64,000 nucleotides of DNA, from contig JAGVSM010003417.1 in NCBI GenBank assembly GCA_022494885.1, positions 248,001 through 312,000 on the forward strand. The letters run 5' to 3'. The position numbers were made by a program, and so were the translations under genes. The notes beneath the pieces are model-generated. The model made no database searches and had not been told where the DNA came from. It saw only the letters and a program-made list of their open reading frames with translations. Shown piece by piece: positions 20,490 to 30,999 of the stretch. The DNA is from Micrasema longulum. Lineage: Eukaryota; Arthropoda; Insecta; Trichoptera; Brachycentridae. The stretch's first letter is position 1. Every line of letters begins with the position of its first letter.

Positions 20490-20902
20490 GTCTCTGTATA
20501 TTAACGATGTATTTGTTATCAAATACGACTTACAATATTTCGCGACTTGACTGTATACGGCCATGAATTCCGTAAGACAGCTGCTCGGAGTTAAAATGAA
20601 GACGTTCAGTGTTTTTTTTTGTTTTTTTATTTGTTAATAGACTATCAAACAAACTGTTTTAGGTATCATATTACCAGCGCTATGTTTTTTTCAGGTTTTG
20701 TAATTTTTAAATTACACCGCGTGTGACGTCACAAGTTCTTTTCGATCTCACAAAAAACATTTTTTTTCAATATTTATTTATTTTAACAAAATAAATAGCA
20801 TACGTTATTATATTGTGGTGCAAGGCTTGTCTGCGGGTTATATGACTTTTTTTTAATTTAACGTAGGAACAATAATAATTTATAAAGAAAATCCATGTTT
20901 GT

Positions 20903-21155
20903 CGGCCTCGTGGTGTAATGGTCAGCGCGTTTGCTTCCCATGCGAGAGGTCTCGGGTTCGATTCCCGACATGGTTGATATGAAATGTTTCTTAAAAGGGG
21001 TGTTTTCACACCTGAATATTTCATAGTCCCTGGACAGGTGCCTGAAGAAAACTGATTATCTTACTTTCATGTAACAAAAATGATCAAGATACGTTGCGAC
21101 TGGTGTACCAATGCAGTGCCCTATGAACCATAAGGTGCGGAAAAGGATGATGATG
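20903..21155 (+). mobile_element. SINE2, full-length
   Basis: GTCGGCCTCGTGGTGTAATG head; the anticodon-loop area reads GCTTCCCATGCG, like tRNA-Gly; B box GGTTCGATTCC. The body includes TGAATATTTCATAGTCCC, GATCAAGATACGTTGCGACT and GTGCCCTATGAACC. It ends GGATGATGATGA plus an A-run. The A and B boxes look intact. Confidence 0.88.
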
Positions 21156-21404
21156 AAAAAAAAAAATAAAGTTTTTCTCCTCTCGATTTTCACTAGGTAT
21201 TAAGTTAAACAGTTTTAATACTACACTCCCCATCGTTCTATCTACATAGTAGTTTTTCTGTCGAGGCACCGTCAGCTGATGTGCCGATACTTGTCGGGTC
21301 ATGATCTGGTGGGTTACTTTGTATTTAAAACTGCAGTCAAGGAAATGATCTGTCATTATCTTATACTGACACTGTTTGTTAATAGGCAAAACGTTAACAT
21401 AGTC

Positions 21405-21605
21405 AAATCGAGTGAGGTGTAGCGTGTACGCCTACCTTGCTTGGGGTGCCGGGTTGGATTCCTTGTTGGGATTTGGGATGTAAAAAAAAAGTATTATTAA
21501 AGGTGGTTTGACTGGTACTTGGAGCGCAAAACTTAATGCAACAGATGGTCCAATACAGTGCCCAATGCACCATCGAATGCGGACAGGGGCGTGATGGTGA
21601 TGGCA
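21405..21605 (+). mobile_element. SINE2, degenerate copy
   Basis: GAGTGAGGTGTAGCG, a B-box-like GGGTTGGATTCC, and the tail ACAGTGCCCAATGCACC...GTGATGGTGATGG match the SINE2 plan with a shortened middle. It is diverged from the other copies and lies 250 bp after a full-length one. Confidence 0.6.
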
Positions 21606-21639
21606 TCAAAAAAGTGGTGTGCTCATCTTAATAATATAT

Positions 21640-21985
21640 TTGATATTTTGTGACATTTTACATAGACACATCAACTATGAAAATACTGAGACGCGCGGTA
21701 AAGAACGAAACCCAACGCACAAAATTAAGCACTATTTAATTTCAAGTGTGCAGGTATTCTGGTATAAATTATTATGACCGTTTGTGAACAAACAGGGGGC
21801 GTGGCGGCGTTATTCAATAAGCGGGGGCCGTTAGCGGACGATGTAACGCGGCGTTACCCCCGACACCATCCGACAGCGGGTTGTTAGAAGAAGATGCATG
21901 AGAGGGAGGTAAATTCGTTTCGCGAGTTCAATGAATCCTTAGAGAGATTAACAGTAAAATTTAATTAAAGGGATACTGGGCTAAA
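21640..21985. other. GC-rich unique island
   Basis: 21790-21900 is unusually GC-rich for the window, with GGGGGCGTGGCGGCG, GGGGGCCGTTAGCGGACG and GTAACGCGGCGTTACCCCCG (contains the palindrome GTAACGCGGCGTTAC). There is no frame and no second copy. It is a candidate conserved non-coding element; this is inference from composition only. Confidence 0.3.
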
Positions 21986-22049
21986 AGTGTGAAAAAACGT
22001 CAAAATTAAGAAAAAAAATATGAGTAATAGGGAAATATCTCAATTTTTT

Positions 22050-22460
22050 TACAATTTTAAATTACTAAAGGTCCATGAAACACTGTGGAGTAAAAAAAAA
22101 CTTTTACTACTAATTAGTTGCATGAATATATTTTTGAATTTATAATTTTGAGTTCCATCGAAAACGGCCGGATGCATTAGCCGCGCCCCAAACACATCAC
22201 GATTCGTGTAATTTTTTAACTTTGTTTATGACCGTTTACATTTCAATAGAACATCGTCACGAATCTTCACGTCACAAATATCAAGGCCAAACATGTCACG
22301 TTTTTGTAGGGACATCTTTTTTAAATAATTTATTTTTAAAGTTATGTATAAAACCATTTCTTCACAATATCCATATTGATTTGGAAAATACAATTCATTT
22401 TTCTAAATCTATTTAATATATTTTCATCGGTATTCGTAGTAAGTGATATTTAGCTATTTA
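22050..22460 (+). repeat. rep-F copy (uninterrupted)
   Basis: It matches 28770-29160 plus 29700-29750 and the reverse of 10690-11020. Landmarks are ACACATCACGATTCGTGT, GGCCAAACATGTCACGTTTT, ACAATATCCATATTGATTTG and ATCGGTATTCGTAGTAAGTG. This copy shows the undisturbed order. Confidence 0.7.
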
Positions 22461-22620
22461 GCAAAGATGGAGACGATCTTTTGGAAACGTATTTTGTTTC
22501 ATTTGGTTTGTTAACGCCCTACGGGAATTTTCATATCAGGCATTGGTACATAATAACAATTAAAAATAATAACACATTTATTTATAAATTTGTATAAAAC
22601 ACTTTAACTTTTGAGTTATA

Positions 22621-22665
22621 TGTCGACCCGTTTCGAGGTTACTTCCGCATCATCAGCATTTAACT
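22621..22665 (-). ncRNA. Hammerhead-like motif with exact CTGATGA core
   Basis: On the minus strand CTGATGA is followed by T, a probable stem (GCGG...CCTC, one mismatch), then GAAAC, GGGTC and GACATA. CUGAUGA, GAAAC and a GUC triplet all match the hammerhead core. The extra T after the core also occurs at 51258, 35.9 and 36.9 kb, suggesting a shared ancestral form. Stem I pairing is weak, so activity is uncertain. Confidence 0.4.
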
Positions 22666-22810
22666 ATAGTCCTAAAAAAAATGCTTGATTAGAATGACAG
22701 CTGTCAAACTAATTTCATTAGTGATGGGAAATTACTGATCACTGATCAAATCGATTTTATCAGTTATTTCATGCAATCATGAAACTCTGTTTCCGAAAAT
22801 TGATATAAAA
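22664..22810 (+). repeat. TIR-11 left end, second copy
   Basis: CTATAGTCCTAAAAAAAATG, GATTAGAATGACAGCTGTCA, GGGAAATTACTGATCACTGA and AAACTCTGTTTCCGAAAATT match 11021-11180. No right terminus was found downstream, so it is a truncated copy. Confidence 0.65.
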
Positions 22811-22832
22811 ACGAAAAAACGAGAATACAAAG

Positions 22833-23102
22833 TTGTTATATAAGAGACTTCATAACTTTCGGGATTTACGACCCCGAGAGCGACGACGGCAGCGAGACAC
22901 GGCCAACACCTACCCCTTGCTACAGGATTGTGGAATACAGTCCAAACTGTTACTTGTACAGTACAGGAATAATAGCCCCTTTGCGATCCGAGCAACCATG
23001 CCATTTTTCTTAGAAACGGTGTTGGACAGACTCGATATGGTCAATATGAGTCCTATAGAATGGAGACCAAATTGGAGAAGAATATTGATGGGATCAAACT
23101 AG
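22833..23102 (+). CDS. Unrecognised 89-codon frame
   Basis: The frame starts ATG at 22833, has a basic PRERRRQRD stretch early, then IRATMPFFLETVLDRLDMV and IEWRPNWRRI. It has higher GC than its surroundings. I do not recognise a family. It lies between a TIR-11 end and a LINE fragment, so an internal piece of a DNA transposon is possible, as is an exon fragment or chance. No upstream promoter or splice signal was judged. Confidence 0.25.
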   Translation: MLYKRLHNFRDLRPRERRRQRDTANTYPLLQDCGIQSKLLLVQYRNNSPFAIRATMPFFLETVLDRLDMVNMSPIEWRPNWRRILMGSN

Positions 23103-23104
23103 TA

Positions 23105-23310
23105 AGCAGTAAAGAGTTTTGATGGTATCAATATTTTTGAAGTCCGGCGTCACTCTATTGATAAAACCAAGAAGTTTGAGAGATTTGTGTACAAATATTA
23201 TCAATGAGTTTACGATAAGAGAGTTTAGTATCTAAAGTAATGCAAAGATCCTTTATTGACGAAACCATTAAAAAGAAAAGATCTTTTAGTTTGTAGTTAA
23301 ATTGTATAGG
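23105..23310 (-). pseudogene. LINE RT fragment
   Basis: On the minus strand the frames give IKDLCITLDTKLSYRKLIDN then, after a shift, LKLLGFINRVTPDFKNID. This is the VKDLGIxFDxKLxFxxHI...LGFIxR region of LINE RTs. A plus-strand LINE follows immediately, so the two inserts abut head to head. Confidence 0.65.
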
Positions 23311-23324
23311 TTTTTCTCATCGCG

Positions 23325-23765
23325 AGAAAGATATTATTAACTAACTCATAGATACTAACCTTCTTAATAAAATACAAATGAATGCGGGATCGAAAACACT
23401 TAGACATTGGGGCATATTTAAACTGTATTTGTTTTCAAGTAATGCTACATACCACACACTTATAGCTCGCATGTGTCGGGAATATAATATATACTGCCGA
23501 AATAACAAAATTGTCATTTTTCATGACACTCTCCCAATTTTTGCGAGTCAACCCTTACGAATAAATATTAGTAAATAAGTACACACATACAATTTAAACT
23601 GATTGTATTGTACTACCAGTATAAGAATTTATTTATAAAAATATTTTTAAAAAAACAACAAATGTAATTCTATCTATTTTGTGTAATTCTATAATCGCAA
23701 CATGTGAAACTGTATTGACAAATACCTTCAAATGGTATGTTTTCTAGTATGTGTCTTTGTTAAAT
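23325..23765 (+). mobile_element. LINE C-terminal copy N1
   Basis: The frame 23378-23578 contains NAGSKTLRHWGIFKLYLFSS and MCREYNIYCRNNKIVIFHD. It is a close relative of 25545-25787 (copy N2). The ARMCREYN motif ends Jockey/CR1-like RTs. The 3' UTR runs to about 23765 and ends AATTACTTTATAAAATAAAA. Confidence 0.75.
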
Positions 23766-24309
23766 TACTTTATAAAATAAAAATAAGGGCAAGTCTTTAA
23801 AAATCAGAACCATCGGTCGAGTCGAGTTTTCGAGACAACTGGATGCAAATTCAACTCGGCACACATCTGCAATCTGCGCTATATAATTAACCAGAAACCC
23901 TCGAAATAAACAAACCTCGGCGGACATCACGAGGAATTCGCAAAATAAGAAAAAATGCATTTTTTTTGGTTAAATACCCGAATTGAAATATTTACATACG
24001 GTTAATTGCTTTTTGACCCTGATCAAGGTAGAATTTCTGATAGAGAGTGTTTTTTAGAAGAGTGTTCTGAGAATTATTTTGGGGAACAATTTTTAACACT
24101 TTTTGTTGAGTTCGATTTTTAGCCGTTAAATATTGCTGATTTTAAAACTGTAGTTCGTTTTCTTCTAATACAGGAAAATAATATAAAAAAATAATCAATG
24201 AAAAATATACTGCACAAAAATAATAACTTTATTTTTACATAGTCTATTAATAGTCGTTACTGTAAGTCAAAATTTGTCCATACAAGTCTTAAAGTTCATT
24301 TACTTAACC

Positions 24310-24420
24310 GCAAACATAATCAAATCTGTAACATTTAAGTTTGTCAGTGAAAATTCTCGATGGAAGTTCATTGTAATTTATTATAGAAATAAAAGTCGAG
24401 TGATACTTTTGACAATTAAT
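24310..24420 (-). mobile_element. PLE terminal-repeat fragment
   Basis: The reverse complement matches 6485-6570: AGTATCACTCG, ATAATAAATTACAATGAACT, TCCATCGAGAATTTTCACT. The hammerhead-like part is not included. Surrounding 23770-24310 is AT-rich with nothing assigned. Confidence 0.55.
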
Positions 24421-24459
24421 TTGATCCTAAATTAGATCCTTAAGACAAAAATATTTTAA

Positions 24460-24785
24460 TTTAATTAACTCTCATATAATTTTGTGATAAAATTGACGGT
24501 GTTATGTGATTTTTATAGTTGAACATACATATAAAAAAAATACATATATAAATAAATTTTAAAAAATTATAAAATTGCATAACTATAACAACAGTAACAA
24601 ATAGGTAAATACATATGAGCAACCAAAAATATTAAAGAAATAAATACATCAATATGAAAAATCAAAAAAGGAAAATATTATTAAATTTAAAGACAAGTTT
24701 AAAAGTTATAGGTATTGCGAGAGAAAAAAAGAAATCAGACTCGTTTTATAACTTTCAAGTCCAGAACCAAATATATCAGCCTAGC
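24460..24785 (-). mobile_element. LINE 3' UTR (partner of 16.44-16.78 kb)
   Basis: Inverted copy of the 16.44-kb tail; anchors are TTGCGAGAGAAAAAAAGAAA and CCAGAACCAAATATATCAGC. From 24786 to 25260 I recognise nothing. Confidence 0.6.
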
Positions 24786-25264
24786 CTGGACATAAACTAC
24801 TAGCGATGAGTCATCAGTGGACGCCCAGAACTCGAGAATCTGACGCCATGTTAAATAGGCAAATTTAAAACTTACCCTCAAAAAAACAGAGCATGATGAA
24901 TCAGATTTGAAAGTCGAAACTTACCTGTGAACAAAAAAGAAATTATATTAATTATAAAATAGCTTCTAGTTTACCATAAAGTCATTCAATCGGTTTGTAC
25001 TAAGAAACTAAAACCAATACACAATATTTTTAATATCTTTGTCCAGATTTCAGTAGAAAAGTATTTCTTTTAACTAAAGTTACAAAATCTTCTAAATTAT
25101 AATAATTGTACTCAGCGGAGGCCTTGTTGTACAAAATAAACGGTTACACGTATTCAGAAGGTAACTCTTTTGAAGATTGTCTCAAATACGATCTAGGATA
25201 GTGATATAAGACTTCGAATCGGAAAAGTTCAAAAGTTGTAAAAGTCTTTGTTAGAGATACACTT

Positions 25265-25985
25265 ATTTATTTATTTATTTGACACTTTATATACATATAA
25301 AACCAGAAACTGTCATATGTCTATATTTGAGTTTGATTCGCAGTAATCTCGAGTATGCCTCATGCGAATGGAGTCCGCAATATCAAAATCATATAAATTC
25401 AATAGAATTTGAAAGTACCTTTTGTATAAGTCTCAAATTTCTAATCCACGTTCTTATTTAAATTACGAGCAACTTCAAACTCTTTTCCATTTTAATTATC
25501 TGATAAAACGCCGCGTTGTTTTCGATAGAAAATTTCTGTATAAAATATCAAACTACAAAGTAGATACTAACCTCCTAAATAAAATACAAATAAGTGCGGG
25601 ATTGAGAACACTCAGACATAGGGAAATATTTAAACTGCCTTTGTTTTCAAATAATGCTACATACCACACACCTATGGCCCGCATGTGTCGGGAATATAAT
25701 ATATACTGCCGAAAAAATAAAATTGTTTTTTTTCATGATACTCTCTCAGCTTTTGCGAATAATCTCTTAGGAATAAATCTTATTTAATAAGTACACATGT
25801 ACAACTTATTTTTAATTGCATTGTATCCTGTATAAAAAAATATTCAAAAATATGTATTACATCTTAATATATAAATCTATTTTGTGTTATTCTATAATTG
25901 AAGATATATATGCATGTAAAATTGTATCGTCGAATGCTTTCAAAATGTATATTTTCTAGTATGTATCTTTGTTGAATTACCTAAT
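25265..25985 (+). mobile_element. LINE C-terminal copy N2
   Basis: Two frames join across a shift: 25279-25461 with ICLYLSLIRSNLEYASCEWS (the YxSLIRSxLEYAxxVWSP motif) and 25422-25787 with RRVVFDRKFLYKISNYKVD and ARMCREYNIYCRKNKIVFFH. A 3' UTR follows to about 25985, ending CCTAATAAAATAAAATAAAA. The copy is longer than N1 but lacks RT catalytic motifs and is frameshifted. Confidence 0.8.
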
Positions 25986-25989
25986 AAAA

Positions 25990-26215
25990 TAAAATAAAAA
26001 TATAAAGCAGGCATATTTCCTTAAGGCTATTTCTTCCTACCTCCCCAAACCGTTTTGATCGAGAAAATTACAAGTACATATTATTCTAGTTACAAAAAAT
26101 TATAAGGACATATTTTAAGTTTAGGTTTCTGCAACTAAATGTTTGAGTTCTTCCTTTCTCCTTCTTGTCTCCTTTCCATCACCTCTATTCTCCTCTCTTT
26201 ATAGTATCTATATAC
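25990..26215 (-). mobile_element. LINE 3' tail fragment (relative of 61.7-kb LINE)
   Basis: CAGGCATATTTCC...GGCTATTTCTTCCTACC and CCAAACCG...GAGAAAATTACAAGTACA match 61735-61810. The following CT-rich 26150-26210 resembles the complement of 61880-61930, so the fragment may be rearranged. Confidence 0.5.
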
Positions 26216-26218
26216 AAT

Positions 26219-26337
26219 TTACTATTTTGCAAATGCAATAATATATTGTTTTTTTTTTATTGTAAACGCCGATTTTTTGTCAATGAACAGTATTTATTTA
26301 CGAGGAAAACAAAAAACAAACCGACACAATCGTTGAC
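26219..26337 (-). repeat. rep-H, distal part
   Basis: The reverse complement matches 7590-7700 (TCGGTTTGTTTTTTGTTTTC, CCTCGTAAATAAATAC, TCGGCGTTTAC). It is separated from 26896-27012 by a LINE. Confidence 0.65.
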
Positions 26338-26895
26338 TTATTTTTTTAAATTTTATATATTTCTTAAGTTAGCTTATATTGAAACTAATATAAACTATTA
26401 TGTACATTTACATCATCTATATATATTTACATTTCCTTACAGTAACTTATACATTTATTTTTAAATTCTTTCAGACACTTTTCATTCTTCATACATTCAG
26501 GCATCTCATCATACATTTTTAAACCCTTATACATCAAACAATTTTGCGACTCAGCTCTTTTCAATAATGGTAGTCTTAAATATCAACACATTAAATTTAA
26601 GTCTCCTTCTTACAGATAACCATTTTAGTTCATCTCTCATTTTTTTTTACATTGCTATATTTATTTTTCTTAAGAACTATTCTCATTGCTTTATTTTGTA
26701 AAATTTCTAGTTTATTTAAATTTCCTTCGTTTGCTAAAAAAAATATTGTTGAGCAGTAATCTATATGTGGAAGAATGATAGTTTTGTAAATTAGTTCTGC
26801 AGTATCTTTATTTAATTTATTTCTCAATCTACTAAGGAAAAATATTTTTTTTGATATTTTTTTATTAACGTGTTCAAAATTTGCATTTAATGTCA
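26338..26895 (-). mobile_element. LINE inserted in rep-H
   Basis: The minus-strand frame 26902-26630 reads RLRNKLNKDTAELIYKTIIL, PHIDYCSTIFF, NKLEILQNKAMRIVLK. This is the RT thumb pattern (YxSLIxPHxxYC...LQxLQNKAxR). The end at 26338-26345 is the reversed A-tail, and the 3' UTR occupies 26345-26630. Both ends abut rep-H, as comparison with 7.05-7.70 kb shows. Confidence 0.8.
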
Positions 26896-27012
26896 ATGTC
26901 ACTTATGACTGCGATAACTTAGGCATGTTAATTATCGTTCATTGTGATCACTCAAATGCTTAGCATGTTTTTAAGCACGTCGATAGTTATTTGTGATTGA
27001 GCTACTGAAATC
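26896..27012 (-). repeat. rep-H, proximal part
   Basis: ATGACTGCGATAACTTAGGC, GCTTAGCATGTTTTTAAGCA and TAGTTATTTGTGATTGAGCT are the reverse of rep-H at 7 kb and 35.7 kb. Interval 27013-27340 has no assigned element. Confidence 0.65.
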
Positions 27013-27339
27013 GTCTCCAGTACTCTTTTGATGATTGAGAAAGTATTTCTTGCATCTGATTCCCTATAACGTTTCAGCTGGGAGTGGTCCGCTTTTTAAT
27101 TTGCAAATTATAGTGTATTAAACACAATCATTTAGTCTTTCAGTGTAAGTTTAGAAAGTGAAGGACAAACAATACGAAAAAATTCAATTTAAGGATGTGG
27201 GATAAAAAAATCCGGTTGGATCCGTTTGAAAGCGCAGTGAAGGTATTTTGCGAGGCTTGACGATCGTCAAGAGGTCAATGTCCGGAGGTTGAGCAAATAG
27301 CGTTGCACACAAGAGGCCTGCATAAAATTCAATTCTCAA

Positions 27340-27440
27340 AGCGATATATCTCTCGCCGGCCCTCCGGCCTCGTCATTACCCTGTCAGCGAGGAGATGGAG
27401 CTAGCGCCACCTCCGCCAGGTGTGGATCTAGGGAGTTAAG
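27340..27440. other. GC-rich patch
   Basis: CGCCGGCCCTCCGGCCTCGT and AGCTAGCGCCACCTCCGCCA stand out in AT-rich DNA. No frame and no repeat partner were found. Unassigned. Confidence 0.3.
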
Positions 27441-27554
27441 AAACCCAAAAAAAATATACGATTTAAAAATATGACGCATTAAAACGAGTGTCGCAGATGC
27501 TGCTTTTATTTATTTAAATTTTTATTCCAGTAAAATGGCTATAAAGTGCAGAGC

Positions 27555-28450
27555 CAATTCTACCATATAAACATATAAACATGAACATAAATATAAATAT
27601 AAACAAAAATATAATAATAAACATAAATATAACAATAAACATAAATATAACAATAAACATAAATATAACAATAAACATAAATATAACAATAAACATAAAT
27701 ATAAACATAAAATAAAATTTTATATTGCAGCACTTATGGTGGTCTTAACATATCGCGCCATCGCTTGAACAACGGTGATTGGATCCACTCTGCAGTGGCT
27801 TGGAGAATTTCGTTATTAGACTTTTTTAGGCGTTCCCATAGGCTCCAGGCTCTTTGGCGAAGCAGGGCAGCGAAGGTGTTTATTCGTCCAGCTGTAAACA
27901 TTTCAGAGGCACTGCAGTACCTAGGCAATCCGAATAATTGTCGGTATGAGTTGTTATACGTGATCCTTAATTTATTCCACGCTCCTTGCGTATAGTTGTT
28001 CCAAAGTTCCGCTGTATACATGGACGTCAAATACGAAGTAAATATGATTTTCTTCACTTCGTTACTGCATTGAAAGAAGCGTCTCGCTAGCATAGAGGCC
28101 CTGGCATTGATGGCTCTTCTCTGTCTCTCTTGTCCTGATCGTCTTTACAATTATCAGTCAGTATGTGCCCTAGATATTTGACTTTTGCAGTTACCGTTAA
28201 ACTGTTGTTGTCTAGGAATACAGGTGGTGATGGGTTCACGAACTCAGAAAGTGACGTCTTGTGTTTAAATAAAAGTACGGCAGATTTTTTTGCATTGTAT
28301 ATCATATTGTGGTCAATTGCATATTTTTCGCAAATATTGAGCAACAATCTCATACTATTAATAGATGGAGTCAATAATACCATATCATCTGCATAACTAA
28401 TATTTTAGAGGAAACGCCGTCTCACTTTTCTTCATACAAAATTACTCCCG
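27555..28450 (-). mobile_element. LINE RT C-terminal region with minisatellite tail
   Basis: Two minus-strand frames overlap by a frameshift: 28383-28087 (YAIDHNMIYNAKKSAVLLFK, VKYLGHILTDNCKDDQD) and 28093-27734 (MLARRFFQCSNEVKKIIFTS, LPRYCSASEMF, RWRDMLRPP stop). VKYLGHILTDN followed by ARRFF...LF.SY is typical of CR1/RTE-group RTs after the YADD box, which is lost. The 3' tail at 27570-27715 is a tandem array of an 18-bp unit (AATAAACATAAATATAAC), about five copies. Long frames in that array are artefacts. Confidence 0.85.
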
Positions 28451-28769
28451 TATTTTCTCCCTGGATTATAAGGCTAGAACATTTTTTTTAACACTGTAGA
28501 TATTTACCATTAGAGTGTTTCCATTGTTTTGCCACTTTAATAAGTTGTTTCTTATGGGAGCTAAGACCACCCGAAAACCCCAAAAAAGCGCCCAGTTTTA
28601 TTTGCCGGATTCGAACGTATGGTATAAAAATATGATAAATATTTTGGAAAAACGCAAAATGTCCCGACACAAAAAATTTCATTCAGACACCCTACACTTT
28701 CATTAAAAAATTAACGAAATTGGATCAGTTTGGGGTGCGGAAAACAGGAACACGAAACGCCGATTTTAG

Positions 28770-29160
28770 TTGGGTACAATCAGTTTAACGTGCAATATGG
28801 AAATATAACTTTTTTTTAAAATTATTAAAGTAATAAAGGTGTATGATGCAGTCCAGTAAAAAAAAAATAACTTGTTATTAGCATAAAAAATATTTTTTGA
28901 TTTGTAATTTTGAATTCCCGCAAAAACGGCCATTCCTTTGGTAACGCCCAAATACGTCACGATTCATGTTTATTTGTTCCAGACCATTCAAATTTGTTTA
29001 GAACATTGTCACAAATAATGACGTTACAACTATTTAAGTCAAACATGTCACGTTATTGAAAAAAAATATTTCTTAAATTTATTTCTGAAAACTTTTCTCA
29101 ACAATATCCATATCGATTTAGAGAAAAATTTAAAAACTTACTCGAAAACATTCTAAAATA
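28770..29160 (+). repeat. rep-F copy, left part
   Basis: Matches 22050-22400: TTTGAATTCCCGCAAAAACG, ACGTCACGATTCATGTTTAT, GTCAAACATGTCACGTTATT, CAACAATATCCATATCGATT. The match stops at about 29160 and resumes at 29700. 28451-28770 holds nothing assigned. Confidence 0.7.
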
Positions 29161-29699
29161 ATAAATGGTGTATTTAAATATTGTATAACTCTAATAAATT
29201 AAGTACTAGGTGGTCATGTAATTATTTATTTTTGCATAAAAATGTCTGCCTTAAAACAGGTTGTACCTAGTTAGGCAGACTAGACATAATCCAAAGAAAT
29301 CGATTTCCTTAGTATGTATGTAGCAGATAAAGAAATTGTATTTTTTTGTTAATAAATCATGATTATTATTTTTAAAAAAACAATTAATTATTTTTAATTT
29401 GATTACGATTATTATCATTATTTTTTATTTTGATTATGTGTGATTCTTAATTTGTATAATTTGTATTTTAAAAAATATTTCTGATTTTATTTTTTGCATT
29501 GTATTCTTTGGAATTTTATTATTTATTACTCATACCTTTTTTTCTAGATTGTTATTCTTTTGCATCACATGTCATTATAATTTAATCTAATTAATTTTGA
29601 TATGTATTTTTATTGTGGTTGACACGGGCAAAGTCTAAAAAGCCTTAATAAGTTCATTAATATTTAAACTAGTGTAATTTTGAATGAATAAATGAATAA
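29161..29699 (+). mobile_element. LINE 3' UTR inserted in rep-F
   Basis: It contains the GTCTGCCTTAAAACAGG / CCTAGTTAGGCAGAC hairpin (29248-29282) shared with 2080-2130, then GTATGTAGCAGATAAAGAAA, and ends TGAATGAATAAATGAATAAA. Coding sequence is absent, so it is a heavily 5'-truncated insertion. The rep-F copies at 10 and 22 kb lack it. Confidence 0.65.
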
Positions 29700-29755
29700 A
29701 TCCATTAAATGCATTTTTATCGGTATTCGTAGTATGTGATATTTCCCTATTTTCT
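29700..29755 (+). repeat. rep-F copy, right part
   Basis: TTTTTATCGGTATTCGTAGT and ATGTGATATTTCCCTATT complete the rep-F copy begun at 28770. Confidence 0.6.
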
Positions 29756-29869
29756 TTTTCGCACAGTACCGGGAAGGCATTTGCGAAAGAGTGACAGAAA
29801 AAAATGTCCAAATACCTATTCATTACATTTCTACCACACATTTCTACCCACATGGCCACATGATATTCA

Positions 29870-30080
29870 CATATTTACCCACCGCATATTCTGTGAAAAA
29901 ACCTCGGGTATTTTCGACGCCGAAATAAAAGAAAAAAAAGCTAGCCTGAAGCGGGCCTGGCAGCGGCGCGCTCAGGGCGTTTCGGAGATGCGCTTTTGAG
30001 AAACGATACTGCATTATTGTGCTACAGGGGAGTGAAGGCATACCGGCGAATGTTTACCCCATTACGCCCTCTTTCTTACG
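29870..30080. other. GC-rich unique stretch
   Basis: AAGCGGGCCTGGCAGCGGCG, GCGCTCAGGGCGTTTCGGAG and CATACCGGCGAATGTTTACC lie here. Short frames on both strands do not resemble a known family. Possibly conserved non-coding DNA. Confidence 0.25.
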
Positions 30081-30169
30081 CAGTTTACACCTGCAAAAGA
30101 CCACCGAGTGAAAATACGCTTACATAATATATCGGAGTGGTTTATTTTAAACAATATTTTGAGTACGTC

Positions 30170-30360
30170 TAAATGCTCGCAGACAAGACTGGATTTTTTT
30201 TATTTATATCCCTACAGAGATGAGGTAGAATTTTTTCAAATTCAGGATTATGGATATTCGAGCGTTTACAGGGCGTATGACCTGTCATTGGCTGGGTTAA
30301 GTGGTCACTTTAAGTAGGTACTACAACATTCCCCATTCCGCTTATTAGCGAATATCCACA
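30170..30360 (+). repeat. FB-A diverged fragment
   Basis: AGACAAGACTGGATT, CTACAGAGATGAGG, CAGGGCGTATGACCTGTCAT and GCTGGGTTAAGTGGTCACTT follow FB-A order. The middle is altered compared with 18 kb. 30361-30599 has nothing assigned. Confidence 0.55.
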
Positions 30361-30599
30361 CAGGTAACATTTTTGATTTTTGTATATATGTTATTAAATG
30401 AGAAACCATTCACAAGCGAGTTGGAGCGCCATCTATGTATTGATATTGAAGTTAAGTATTTTTAATTAGCAGATTACTTTATTTTATGTAGTTAAGACTC
30501 TTCCGAGTTAAATTAAGTACTAGTAATCGCCTGCAGATGACTCTGCAATTTATTTTTACTTATATTTTGACCAGATCTTATTACACAACATTATTTTTG

Positions 30600-30738
30600 G
30601 TACGTGTACACACACAAATCTGGATTTTCTCCCAAGGGGGAGTAGGTATATATTTTTATTTATATCCCTACAGAGATGAGGTAGAATTTGTTCAAATTCA
30701 GGATTATGGATATTGAAGACTGGATTTCATTACCTAGG
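30600..30738 (+). repeat. FB-A fragment
   Basis: CCCTACAGAGATGAGGTAGA and TTCAAATTCAGGATTATGGA repeat 30208-30255, with GACTGGATTTCATTACCTAG near the end. It is a second, shorter derivative next to the first. Confidence 0.5.
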
Positions 30739-30796
30739 GCAGTGCTTTTCAACCTGTTGGTCGCGAAGCCTCGTTAGGGCAGTCGCGACCGCAGAG
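30739..30796 (+). mobile_element. hAT-type terminal fragment
   Basis: CAGTGCTTTTCAACCTGTTG followed by GTCGCGA is close to the CAGNGNTTCTCAACC...GGTCGCG ends of hAT elements. Only this end is seen. GGTCGCGA and TCGCGACC form a hairpin. SINE2 follows at once and may have truncated it. Confidence 0.5.
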
Positions 30797-30985
30797 AGCA
30801 CTGCATTGGTACACCAATCGAAGCCTATCTTGATTATTTTTGCAACACGAAGGAAATATAAAGAAGATCAGTCTTACGCTTCAGGTGCCAGTACAGGGAC
30901 TATGAAATATTCTTGTGTTGAAACACCGTTTCAAATAAATACCGTAAACGCGCTGACCATTACACCACGAGGCCGGCAATATACA
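30787..30985 (-). mobile_element. SINE2 copy, 3'-shortened
   Basis: GCACTGCATTGGTACACCAA, AGTCTTACGCTTCAGGTGCC and a head GCGCTGACCATTACACCACG in reverse. The B-box part (GGGAATCGA...) is deleted between 30940 and 30950. The triplet tail is lost. Confidence 0.75.
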
Positions 30986-30999
30986 GGTTGACTGGAACT

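Noticed and set aside
20903..20975. tRNA-Gly gene
   Set aside because: Looks tRNA-Gly-like with good boxes, but it is the head of a SINE with many copies here and has no paired acceptor end.
27514..27708. Hydrophobic frame with MFIVIF repeats suggesting a membrane protein
   Set aside because: It is the translation of the 18-bp tandem tail of a LINE.
29736..29999. 87-codon frame as a host exon
   Set aside because: No recognisable domain, and it overlaps the end of a rep-F copy.
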